Below, piece by piece: positions 1 through 7,518 of a DNA stretch of 64,000 nt. This DNA comes from Candidatus Latescibacterota bacterium. Its GTDB lineage: Bacteria; Latescibacterota; UBA2968. Numbering within the stretch: position 1 is the first letter of the stretch; every line of letters starts with the position of its first letter. Location: the NCBI GenBank assembly GCA_022823725.1, contig JAJEHL010000037.1, positions 30,229 through 94,228 on the forward strand. The letters run 5' to 3'. The position numbers were made by a program, and so were the translations under genes. The notes beneath the pieces are model-generated. The model did no database searches. It was not told where the DNA came from and saw only the letters and a program-made list of their open reading frames with translations.

Positions 1-246
1 AACCACATTTTGCAATGCCTGTGACGGCAACAAACGCCAATGTGCAAAGCGTGTTGTTCTTTTCAGCTTTGCCAAATGGTTAATCATTGTGAACTTACTC
101 GGATATTTGCCAAAACGCCGATAGTATCGCTTGTGCAAGGCAATGAAATGATTATACACCTCAGCAAAAGAATCTATATCCCTATGGATATACATATTGC
201 GATCACAGAGACTATACATTTTGTATTTGTATGTTAAATATTCCAT
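1..246 (-). CDS. TnpB / IS605 OrfB-type transposon protein, N-terminal part only
   Basis: The reverse strand is open from an ATG at 246 to the window edge (82 codons), so the gene continues outside. The start reads MEYLTYKYKMY. It is followed by the pattern of the N-terminal helix-turn-helix region of IS605 OrfB proteins: YNHFIALHKRYYRRFGKY at about residues 36-53, then HLAKLKR, FAHW and PSQALQ. Tyr-Lys-Tyr near the start, the RYYR stretch and the AHW...SQA spacing are what I recognise. Proteins of this family are RNA-guided nucleases of IS200/IS605 transposons and ancestors of Cas12. Catalytic RuvC residues lie outside the window, so intactness cannot be judged. It could be a solo TnpB or part of a TnpA-TnpB element. 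Confidence 0.72.
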   Translation of the reverse strand, partial: MEYLTYKYKMYSLCDRNMYIHRDIDSFAEVYNHFIALHKRYYRRFGKYPSKFTMINHLAKLKRTTRFAHWRLLPSQALQNVV

Positions 247-292
247 AACGTAAATATACACAAAAACAGTAATTTATGCAAATTTTATGTAG

Positions 293-1885
293 TCAGTGAA
301 CGGATGATTTTGGTCGATGAAGTGCTGGCGCACTTGTACACCGCTCCACCGCCTTTGATAACAACCCCGCTCGCAGCGGTCCATACATCCCATATTCCCA
401 CTGAAACTCTGCCCCCTCCACCACTCGCTCCACCTGTTCTCGTCGAACCGGCGCCGAACCCAAAAGCCTCCCATCCTGACTGACACTGATCTCCGCCTCG
501 CCAACCGTGAACAACAGCGTCGTCGGCTCTTTGCGCCACACAACCGGCACAGAAACATGCCCCAGCTTTTTTAACCGATGCACCACGCGGTATTCATCCC
601 ACACCTCGTCATCTTGCAAAAACGCAAGCCGCATATCTCGCTCGGGACACCCTTTAGCACTCACAGAAAGATAGAGCGCGTCCCCCATCGGAGATAGTCC
701 CGTAACCCGCTGACCCCACTCATTGATCACTATATCGCCATCATGCTTTTCATTATACGCCACAACCCGATCTTCCCACGGATGATTCATCTCATCCGTA
801 ATTGGCGGACGCCGGAACATCCGCTTCACAAACTGCCAGTGATCCCTGTGCGCATTGTACCGCCACAACTCGGACCACGGCCAAACGCCCACATAGAGAT
901 CCCCGCCGTAAAACCCCGTTGTTTGCGCCTCTCGCACCCTACCCGACACACCCGGCATCACGGGCGGCCATTCCTCTATATGACGAACCTCCTCCCCATC
1001 ATAAATAAACAAATTACCCGTTGGATACTGCGACATCAACAGCTTATCATACCAGTTTAACATCGAATAAAGCTGAAAACTCACCCCTTCCAATGATGCG
1101 CGCAACACCTTCCACCTCGACCCGTCAAACGCATATATCCCGCCCATATTGGACGAATTTACAATCTCATTCCCAAGCTGCCCAATGGCAAAAGGCGTCT
1201 CCCGATCGTACTTCAGATCGAGCACCACCGCTTTCTCCAGATCAACCGCCCCATCTCCCGGCACCCAAGACACCGCGTATAACTTCGTGTATGGCTGTTC
1301 CACCTCTTCATTCTTATAGAAAAACGTCAGATAACCCAGCGCGTAATAAAAATGATGATAATATCCGGACACCGGTTTGGCGAGAACCCGCTCGCCATCA
1401 TACCACGCCTCACCCCCCTTAAACTGAAGCACCTTACCCGCAACCCGCATCTTGCCCTCCCCGCTCACCGTCTCACCCACACCAAAACTCTCATCCACTT
1501 GCCAGGCACCTGTCACATCGTCCCACGCTCTCGCAGTCCGGTCTTGATGGTAACTACACGCGTACACCCGACCATCCAGGTCGAACAAATAACTCCCCCC
1601 ATCCTCCGTCGAAGGCGGCAGCGTCTCAAATTCCATCTCCGCTTCATCATCCCGCACAAAAAACTGCAACGTATATCGATCCATGCGAAACGCCGTATTA
1701 TACACACCCGTAAAACCAGCGCCCAACACCACGCGCCCCTCTGCATCTCGCGCCTCAAACAGCGTGCCCCAGTTTTGCCCCACATCTTTGCCAAAATCAA
1801 TCGTCGTCTCAATCTGCATCACTGTTCTCTCCTCAGCTTGCCCACACAGAGGCCACAGCAAAAATACTGTTAGAAACCATCTCAT
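293..1885 (-). CDS. Secreted protein of unknown function, possibly beta-propeller
   Basis: The product has 530 residues. A clear Sec signal peptide (MRWFLTVFLLWPLCGQAEE) with a likely cleavage after GQA places it in the periplasm or outside the cell. The rest is rich in Trp, Tyr and Gly, with recurring short strands such as GGIYAFDGSRW, NLFIYDGEEV and GDLYVGVWPWSELWRYN. These suggest repeated beta-blades, as in kelch-like propellers, but I cannot count blades reliably. I recognise no catalytic motif. ATG AGA TGG at 1885 is preceded by GGAAG five to six bases upstream. It lies 20 bp downstream of the C45 acyltransferase gene on the same strand and may be cotranscribed. Function unknown. Confidence 0.7.
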   Translation of the reverse strand: MRWFLTVFLLWPLCGQAEERTVMQIETTIDFGKDVGQNWGTLFEARDAEGRVVLGAGFTGVYNTAFRMDRYTLQFFVRDDEAEMEFETLPPSTEDGGSYLFDLDGRVYACSYHQDRTARAWDDVTGAWQVDESFGVGETVSGEGKMRVAGKVLQFKGGEAWYDGERVLAKPVSGYYHHFYYALGYLTFFYKNEEVEQPYTKLYAVSWVPGDGAVDLEKAVVLDLKYDRETPFAIGQLGNEIVNSSNMGGIYAFDGSRWKVLRASLEGVSFQLYSMLNWYDKLLMSQYPTGNLFIYDGEEVRHIEEWPPVMPGVSGRVREAQTTGFYGGDLYVGVWPWSELWRYNAHRDHWQFVKRMFRRPPITDEMNHPWEDRVVAYNEKHDGDIVINEWGQRVTGLSPMGDALYLSVSAKGCPERDMRLAFLQDDEVWDEYRVVHRLKKLGHVSVPVVWRKEPTTLLFTVGEAEISVSQDGRLLGSAPVRREQVERVVEGAEFQWEYGMYGPLRAGLLSKAVERCTSAPALHRPKSSVH

Positions 1886-1905
1886 CTGAACTTCCGTTCA
1901 AAATA

Positions 1906-2952
1906 CTACACCTCGTATGCCGTCCACGTTCCCGTGCAGCCCAGCCCCCGTCTAACGTGGAGCAACCCCTTTGCGGGTTCGGCGATATAACCCGAAATAG
2001 AATACATATCTACAGCACCATGGCGACATATCGCTGCGGGATCGCCCTCGTGATCTGAGAGAATGGCCTTCATCGTATCCACCGTGATATCGCCCCAGTG
2101 TTCTTTGACCAGATCGCGCATTCTATCGCGCCGAGGGCAAGAATCCGCAAGACTATTGGTTTCGCAGGGTGCAAATTCGGGCGTGAGATAGTGGTTGGCG
2201 TGAACAATCGCATCGGGATGTGTATCGGTAAATTGCATCACGCCTTCGGGACGGATCTCGAGATCGGCAATCTGCCCATCGCCAAAACAAAAGACCATAT
2301 TGCCAGCCGAACAGGTGGGATGTTGTCTGAGAATTCGAAGACAGGTATCCAGCCCCTTCTGCTCCAGCATAATGCGTTTGAGTGGATAGTGAGGCAAGCC
2401 CATCTGCCAGGGACAATCGTAGAGCGCATTGGCAAAATGAGCCAGACCGTACTGATTCATACCCGAATAACCCAATTGTCCCGCAAAAGTGAAAAGCAAT
2501 GTCCGGGGCCGACCATCAGAAGGACAGACGTGCAGAAGAATGGCTACATCGGCATATTCGGGCGCGAGATCCTGATTTTGACCAGCCAGAGGATACCCAT
2601 CGGCAGTCGCAGAGCCAGTAAGCGCGAAAGCCGTGCAACCCTCGGGAGGAACACTGGCGGCTTCGCCCCGCGCCTGACACAAAAGCGCCTCGTCAAAAGA
2701 AATACCCGCACCATCGGCAAGCCCGCGAATCTCTTCCATAAGCAACGGACTCAGATTTTCAATTAAAGGATGAAAAGCGCGCGCATTCTGGCAGAGTTCA
2801 TCGCGAGATTTGCCCGTGAGTTTTTCAATCCAAACGAGATATTTGTGAACGAGATCCGCAGCCTGTTTGCCGTGCTGATACCCCATGTCGTACGCCGTAC
2901 CGGACACTTCGACAAAAGGAAACGCATGACCGACTATCGCAGTATCATCCAT
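1906..2952 (-). CDS. C45-family acyltransferase / autoproteolytic Ntn-hydrolase
   Basis: The 348-residue protein matches the acyl-CoA:6-aminopenicillanate acyltransferase family (peptidase C45). These proteins cleave themselves before an internal Cys, which then becomes the N-terminal nucleophile. The likely nucleophile is Cys106 in EGCTAFAL, preceded by the usual helical prodomain (YDMGYQHGKQ at about 21-30, IRGLADGAGISFDEAL at about 75-90). Downstream NQDLAP and GMNQYGLA are also family-like. Members hydrolyse or transfer amide bonds on varied small molecules, so the substrate is not predictable. The ATG overlaps the last 8 bases of the PcfJ-like gene, implying translational coupling. No signal peptide is seen, so it is probably cytoplasmic. 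Confidence 0.85.
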   Translation of the reverse strand: MDDTAIVGHAFPFVEVSGTAYDMGYQHGKQAADLVHKYLVWIEKLTGKSRDELCQNARAFHPLIENLSPLLMEEIRGLADGAGISFDEALLCQARGEAASVPPEGCTAFALTGSATADGYPLAGQNQDLAPEYADVAILLHVCPSDGRPRTLLFTFAGQLGYSGMNQYGLAHFANALYDCPWQMGLPHYPLKRIMLEQKGLDTCLRILRQHPTCSAGNMVFCFGDGQIADLEIRPEGVMQFTDTHPDAIVHANHYLTPEFAPCETNSLADSCPRRDRMRDLVKEHWGDITVDTMKAILSDHEGDPAAICRHGAVDMYSISGYIAEPAKGLLHVRRGLGCTGTWTAYEV

Positions 2953-4477
2953 GGGACAACCCTTCGCGATTCATCCACAGGCGCATAATCGTCGGCGCCT
3001 CGCGGAGGAGATGGAGGTAAACATTTCCTGTTTGGCGTTGCCGGGAGATATGTTTTTTCCCAAAAGGTTTGAGATTGAATTTGCCGGCGTTCTGCTCCAC
3101 AGCTCTTTTTTTATTATCGACCGCAATGGTAAGCACGTGCTCCTGCACCTGATTTTCCTCAGCAGCGTCGAGATCGAGCGCGCGCAAAGACCACAGGGAT
3201 TTCTCACCCGAGGCACAGCGTCTGGTATAAGATCCCGCGCAGTGATGCATAATGCGCCCCTCGGCGTAGAGTTGTTGCGAAGTAATGAGTTCGTGAACCG
3301 TCCACTGAATATTGCGTTTGAGCCTGGGGTCCAGCGTCACATGTTCAAATTCTCTGAATCCAGAGGGCTTCCAGATTTCCAACTCGACATCTTCCAAACC
3401 CGTGAGTTCTTGATGCCACAGATCCACCTGGCGGAGAAGCTTGTTAATACTGCGGCCCTTCATACAAAAATTGGGATGTAGCGGCGGACCTTCGATCTCC
3501 GTACCGTCGGGTTGCGGAATGCGCTGAGGCGTGAATTTTTGATTGCGGATATAGTCTATGATGGGATTGATATAGCTGCGTTCAAGAAAAGCCTGATTGG
3601 CGAGAAAATGGACGACGGTCTCCCAAAAATCTTCGTCTCCGAATCCTTCCCCCAGCGGCCCATGGGCGATTTCCCAAGCACTTTTCGGGTTGCCGCCATA
3701 AGCTATATACTGAACCTTGCGAAGGCACTGAACAACGGTGTGATAACTGCGTTTTTCCTGCAAAAGCAAATGCGCCATGCGCTTTGTAATCCGCATAGGC
3801 ACACCGGCTGTGCGGATATTTTGCCCCATGCCAACGTGAATGAACCACGCTTGTTCCTGTCGCGCCTTTGGTGTATTGCCCTGTAAAAATGCCGTATCAA
3901 AAAATGCGGGCACATCGTATTGTGCCAGAAGATGACGCGCAAGGCTGAAAAATTGGCGCACGGGCCTGTTGTGATCTGGCCGCCAATCCTCAACGGGCCG
4001 AATCCAATCTGTGTGATTGCGAGCGAGTTGCTCAAGAGCGGCGATATAGGTATTGACAACCGTATGCCCAAAACGCTTGCAGGCGCGTGCGGGCCGCATC
4101 AAATCGCCGTATTTTTCAACGTGCAGAACAAGGCGCCCCAATGCTCGTTGCGCGTCGGGATCACCGTCGAGATTATTGTAAATCGCGCGAATGCGAAAGA
4201 GCAAATCTGAAACAGTCTCATCCTGAAGCTCGCCTTTAAAGATACGGGCGATAAATTTGGCGCGATGGGCATTGTGCCTCGGGCTAACATCGGGATCGCG
4301 CTGCTCAACCTCGCGTTGCATAAGATCAATTTCTGCCCTGCGTTGAGCAGCGGTTTTATCCAGACCAGTACCCAGCCCATTGCGGTAACACCAGAGCCTA
4401 TAAGCGAGTTCCCTGTCGAAACCGAGCGTCTTAAGATGCGATTCGAGATCGGGTTTATCGAGAAGAACATTTGACAT
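2945..4477 (-). CDS. PcfJ-like protein
   Basis: The 510-residue product carries a PcfJ-type domain near its C-terminus. Residues 403-432 contain LYAEGRIMHHCAGSY, then Cys and Gly, then LWSLR. About 20 residues later come LTIAVDN and VEQNAGKFN, the Thr-Ile and Gln-x2-Gly-x2-Asn pattern of the family. PcfJ is named from the conjugative plasmid pCF10 and relatives occur on phages and mobile elements; the biochemical role is unknown. The first 400 residues are mostly helical, with many Trp and Arg and no motif I know. No phage or conjugation gene lies beside it. Its only tight partner is the C45 acyltransferase, which starts inside its stop region. High confidence in family, none in function. Confidence 0.8.
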   Translation of the reverse strand: MSNVLLDKPDLESHLKTLGFDRELAYRLWCYRNGLGTGLDKTAAQRRAEIDLMQREVEQRDPDVSPRHNAHRAKFIARIFKGELQDETVSDLLFRIRAIYNNLDGDPDAQRALGRLVLHVEKYGDLMRPARACKRFGHTVVNTYIAALEQLARNHTDWIRPVEDWRPDHNRPVRQFFSLARHLLAQYDVPAFFDTAFLQGNTPKARQEQAWFIHVGMGQNIRTAGVPMRITKRMAHLLLQEKRSYHTVVQCLRKVQYIAYGGNPKSAWEIAHGPLGEGFGDEDFWETVVHFLANQAFLERSYINPIIDYIRNQKFTPQRIPQPDGTEIEGPPLHPNFCMKGRSINKLLRQVDLWHQELTGLEDVELEIWKPSGFREFEHVTLDPRLKRNIQWTVHELITSQQLYAEGRIMHHCAGSYTRRCASGEKSLWSLRALDLDAAEENQVQEHVLTIAVDNKKRAVEQNAGKFNLKPFGKKHISRQRQTGNVYLHLLREAPTIMRLWMNREGLSHG

Positions 4478-4567
4478 AGCACAATCCTGTTATTTGGAGC
4501 TATAAAGGTATTAATTTCACTAAATACAAAGACAAAACGCTCCGCGATAAAGTTTCATCGTGAACAA

Positions 4568-5365
4568 TCAAAACCCCCGCAAAACCGTACTCTCTCTACG
4601 CGGCAATCCCTCTCTCGGCGCGCGTTTTAGCACGACGTATTCCAGACCGTGTTCCTCGCAAAAAATCCTCTTCTCCAACTTATCGCCGTCTTCATTCACC
4701 GCGTAAATATCTGGTTTAATAACATCAATCTCAGGCGCGGCATCCATCCATCCGTCGCCAGAAGAAATAAGCCCCTGTTTGACAAAACGGACGGATTGCA
4801 CCACATACCGGCGTTCGTCTTCATCGAACATGGGATGATGTTCGCCTTTGAGCAGACGGACATTTGCATCGTGCCCCACAACAACGTACAAATCGCCCAA
4901 CTCTGATACCTCTTCAAAAAATCGGATATGCCCAGAATGAAACCAGTCAAAACACCCCGTAACAATCACTTTTTTATTTTTACCATCCCCATCCGCTGTC
5001 TCAGTTACGGGAAACCCCCTGACATCATCTGCAGTCAAAACGCGATATGCGATATCGTGCACCTCGCAAAAACGCCGTCTCTGCGGCGTATCGTCTCGTT
5101 CATCCACCACCCAAACATCTGCCTGGACCACATCGGGAAGACCGTCTTTATCTCCCAACTCCGTCACAAGCGTGGCGCAATCCACATAGCGAATCGCATC
5201 CATCATATACATGCGTTCTTCTTGCGGAAATTTGGGTCGCCCCTCAATGACATCATCCCCCCACACCAGCGCGTGAAGATAGCCGTATCTGGAAGCCTCT
5301 TGCAAAAAACGTATATCGCGCGCCCTCATATCGTCAAAACTGCCTGAAACAACAACGGTCTTCAT
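4568..5365 (-). CDS. Double cytidylyltransferase-like protein, N-terminal half degenerate
   Basis: The protein (265 residues from my chosen start) consists of two nucleotidyltransferase half-proteins in tandem. The second (about residues 131-265) has TGCFDWFHSGHIRFFEEVS, with the HxGH signature at 143-146 of the RfaE/TagD superfamily that joins CTP or ATP to phosphorylated sugars and alditols. The first half (1-125) has the same fold pattern, but the HxGH site has become RARD (SGSFDDMRARDIRF), so it should be inactive. An ATG at 5392 is also possible. I prefer the ATG at 5365 because AGAGGG sits 7 bases upstream and it starts 4 bases after the upstream stop. It is last in an operon with the GHMP-kinase-like and GME-like genes. 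Confidence 0.82.
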   Translation of the reverse strand: MKTVVVSGSFDDMRARDIRFLQEASRYGYLHALVWGDDVIEGRPKFPQEERMYMMDAIRYVDCATLVTELGDKDGLPDVVQADVWVVDERDDTPQRRRFCEVHDIAYRVLTADDVRGFPVTETADGDGKNKKVIVTGCFDWFHSGHIRFFEEVSELGDLYVVVGHDANVRLLKGEHHPMFDEDERRYVVQSVRFVKQGLISSGDGWMDAAPEIDVIKPDIYAVNEDGDKLEKRIFCEEHGLEYVVLKRAPREGLPRRESTVLRGF

Positions 5366-5369
5366 ATCA

Positions 5370-6161
5370 CTACCCTCTGTCATATCGGACATCTACGCGA
5401 AGTGCGCCCGGCACGTGTTCTTCAGACACAACGTAAATATACCCACCGCCACAGCCAGAATACATCGCCCCGATATATCTGGACTGATAATATTCCAAAA
5501 TACCCATAAGATCAATCCGGATAGTAGGATGACGTATCGTATGCGGCAAAAGCGTCTCCCAACACACCATACACTCATTCAGAGACGCGCCCAATCCCCG
5601 CGCATCTCTGGCAACAATCGCATTATAACAATCCTTGCCCGACTGACTCAACCTATCAATCCATATCGGATCTAAATTCTTCTCACCCAACGGCTCATAG
5701 CCATCGGGACGCGGCGCAACGGGAACCATGTAGATCACATCTTCGAGCCAATGTGCGACATCGGGATCGTTATTGGACTCAATATGAACCGGGAAATATC
5801 CCCCCTCGTATTCGCAATCGTAGTCGAGTCTGCTCACACCCGGATAAAGCAACCCGATCATATCCTGCGAACCCGACGGCTCGGCCTTGCCTTCATTTTC
5901 AACCGTGTACAATTCCTTCACCAAATCAGACGGCGCGCGGTCGGGAAAAGTAGATCCCCACAGCCTCATCGCAACATCTCGCGTACTCGTCGCCATACCG
6001 CAGCGATTCATAAAACGGCTGGTCGGTTCGATAGAAACCACAACCATAGACCCGGGAGGCGATGGATTGTACTGCGACAAAAACGGCTGATCAATCCATC
6101 CACCGGCAAAAGCCATGCGAAAGGGAATATTGCCAATAACGCTCGTAATATCTTTGCTCAT
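5370..6161 (-). CDS. GHMP-kinase-like protein, short and without the glycine-rich ATP loop
   Basis: The product has 263 residues from an ATG that follows GGAGAA by six bases. The N-terminus (PFRMAFAGGWIDQP, about 13-26) matches the substrate-binding start of sugar-1- or 7-phosphate GHMP kinases such as HddA. SGSQDMIGLLYPGV at about 96-109 matches their QDQ...GG motif. The P-x3-GLGSSA loop that normally lies between these two is not visible, and the protein is some 60 residues shorter than typical relatives. It may be a modified kinase, an inactive subunit or a different enzyme on the same fold. Its place between the epimerase and nucleotidyltransferase genes argues for a step in sugar-nucleotide synthesis. 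It overlaps neither neighbour. Confidence 0.65.
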   Translation of the reverse strand: MSKDITSVIGNIPFRMAFAGGWIDQPFLSQYNPSPPGSMVVVSIEPTSRFMNRCGMATSTRDVAMRLWGSTFPDRAPSDLVKELYTVENEGKAEPSGSQDMIGLLYPGVSRLDYDCEYEGGYFPVHIESNNDPDVAHWLEDVIYMVPVAPRPDGYEPLGEKNLDPIWIDRLSQSGKDCYNAIVARDARGLGASLNECMVCWETLLPHTIRHPTIRIDLMGILEYYQSRYIGAMYSGCGGGYIYVVSEEHVPGALRVDVRYDRG

Positions 6162-6175
6162 ATAATTCTCCGAAA

Positions 6176-6235
6176 GCATCCGCAGATGGCGCAGGCATGT
6201 CCCTGCGGGTGTAAGCAGGGATGGACGCAGATAAA
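6176..6235 (+). repeat. Dispersed hairpin repeat, copy 1
   Basis: A hairpin with perfect 7-base arms TCCCTGC and GCAGGGA encloses the loop GGGTGTAA. It is flanked on the left by GCATCCGCAGATGGCGCAG and on the right by TGGACGCAGATAAA. Near-identical copies lie at 15203-15258 (inverted), 37807-37857 and 63811-63865. This copy sits between the epimerase stop and the ribosome-binding site of the GHMP-kinase-like gene, so it is probably transcribed within that operon. Confidence 0.9.
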
Positions 6236-6282
6236 GGATGCGGCGGTTAGCCCTCCCAACTCACCAGCCCCCAGCCCCTACC

Positions 6283-7320
6283 TCAACTCACCGTCCTTTT
6301 ACCCGCTTTGCGATCGGCGTATTGCTGTGCAATCCATGCATAAGTCTTAGCCATACCATCGCGCAAAGGGGTATCTGGCTCCCAATCGAGAATATCTTTG
6401 ATCATCGCATTGTCACTATTGCGACCAGCAACGCCCTGAGGCGCAGTCAAATCATACGTGCGATTGAGTTTAACATCGCCGGTCTCCTCAATAATACTCA
6501 CCAGTTCATTAATAGAAACCAATTCGCTCGAACCGAGATTAATAGGCGTTGCAATCAAGTCCTCACTGTGCATAATCATATCGACGCCTTTAATACAATC
6601 GTCAACATACATAAAACTGCGTGTCTGGTTGCCATCGCCCCAAATATCAATCTCGAGATTGCCTGTATCTTTGGCCTCAATCGCTTTGCGGCAAAGCGCT
6701 GCAGGCGCCTTCTCTCGTCCGCCATCCCACGTCCCATAAGGACCATACACATTGTGAAACCGCGCAATCGCGGTCTTCATCCCGCGTTCGTCCCAGTACT
6801 CCTCGCAAAACATCTCCGAAACCAACTTTTCCCAACCGTATCCACGCTCTGCCATTGCCGGATAAGCATCTGATTCTTTGAGTGCGCGCACATTGGGATC
6901 CTCCTGCAATTCCGTATTGTACGCACAGGCAGAAGAAGAAAAGAAATACCGCTCAACACCTGCCCAATAGGCCGCTTCAATCAGATGAGTATTGATCAGA
7001 ATACTCCGCAAACACTCGACCCTGAATCGTTCAATAAATCCCATGCCCCCCATATCCGCCGCGAGATTGTACACTTCGACAGCACCTTCAACAGCGCGTT
7101 TGCAATTGTCTTCATCGCTCAAATCCAAACACAGATTCTCCACCCTCGGCACGCGCTGGTACCACTCGGGCAAAGGCTTCTTATCAACAGCGCGAAGCCG
7201 CACAAACCCCTGATCGTGAAAATACCGTGTCAATGCACCAGCAATAAAACCACCCGCCCCGCAAATGACGATCAAATCGTCTTTATTGAGCGTCGTTGCT
7301 GCTATTTGCTGCTTTCCCAT
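6283..7320 (-). CDS. GDP-mannose 3,5-epimerase-like NAD-dependent sugar epimerase
   Basis: This 345-residue extended short-chain dehydrogenase has the NAD motif GAGGFIAG at 21-28 and catalytic Tyr161 and Lys165 in YGWEK. SSSAC at 128-132 puts Cys132 where GDP-mannose 3,5-epimerase has its acid/base Cys, and NLAADMGGMGFI at about 85-96 is a hallmark of that enzyme. The closest named function is therefore epimerisation of GDP-mannose at C3 and C5 to GDP-L-galactose or gulose. Related bacterial epimerases act on other NDP-hexoses or heptoses. It is first in a minus-strand operon with the GHMP-kinase-like and double nucleotidyltransferase genes, which would supply an activated sugar. Substrate remains an inference. 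Confidence 0.85.
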   Translation of the reverse strand: MGKQQIAATTLNKDDLIVICGAGGFIAGALTRYFHDQGFVRLRAVDKKPLPEWYQRVPRVENLCLDLSDEDNCKRAVEGAVEVYNLAADMGGMGFIERFRVECLRSILINTHLIEAAYWAGVERYFFSSSACAYNTELQEDPNVRALKESDAYPAMAERGYGWEKLVSEMFCEEYWDERGMKTAIARFHNVYGPYGTWDGGREKAPAALCRKAIEAKDTGNLEIDIWGDGNQTRSFMYVDDCIKGVDMIMHSEDLIATPINLGSSELVSINELVSIIEETGDVKLNRTYDLTAPQGVAGRNSDNAMIKDILDWEPDTPLRDGMAKTYAWIAQQYADRKAGKRTVS

Positions 7321-7518
7321 CGTATTCCTCCAAAGTCAATAGTCCGTATTATTAAGTATTATGCGTCTAATCAGTGAAGATATTACAAAAATGAGCCACA
7401 ACACGCAAGAAATGAGAGGCAATATTATGCACACACTCTTTGGTTAGACACAAAGTCTGTTTCTCAATATATTGCAAAAAGTAAAAACTTAAAATCAACG
7501 CGTTCCACAGGAGCACCC
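7321..7518. promoter_or_regulatory. Divergent intergenic region
   Basis: This AT-rich gap of about 200 bp separates the minus-strand sugar-nucleotide operon from the plus-strand lyase gene and must hold both promoters. The lyase start has CAGGAG six bases before its ATG. I see no convincing -35/-10 pair, operator palindrome or riboswitch. Confidence 0.5.

Noticed and set aside
40..237. 65-residue plus-strand frame at the left edge
   Set aside because: It is the antisense of the TnpB N-terminus.
743..1873. Long plus-strand frames opposite the secreted protein gene
   Set aside because: They are Pro/His/Arg-rich antisense shadows of a real minus-strand gene with a signal peptide.
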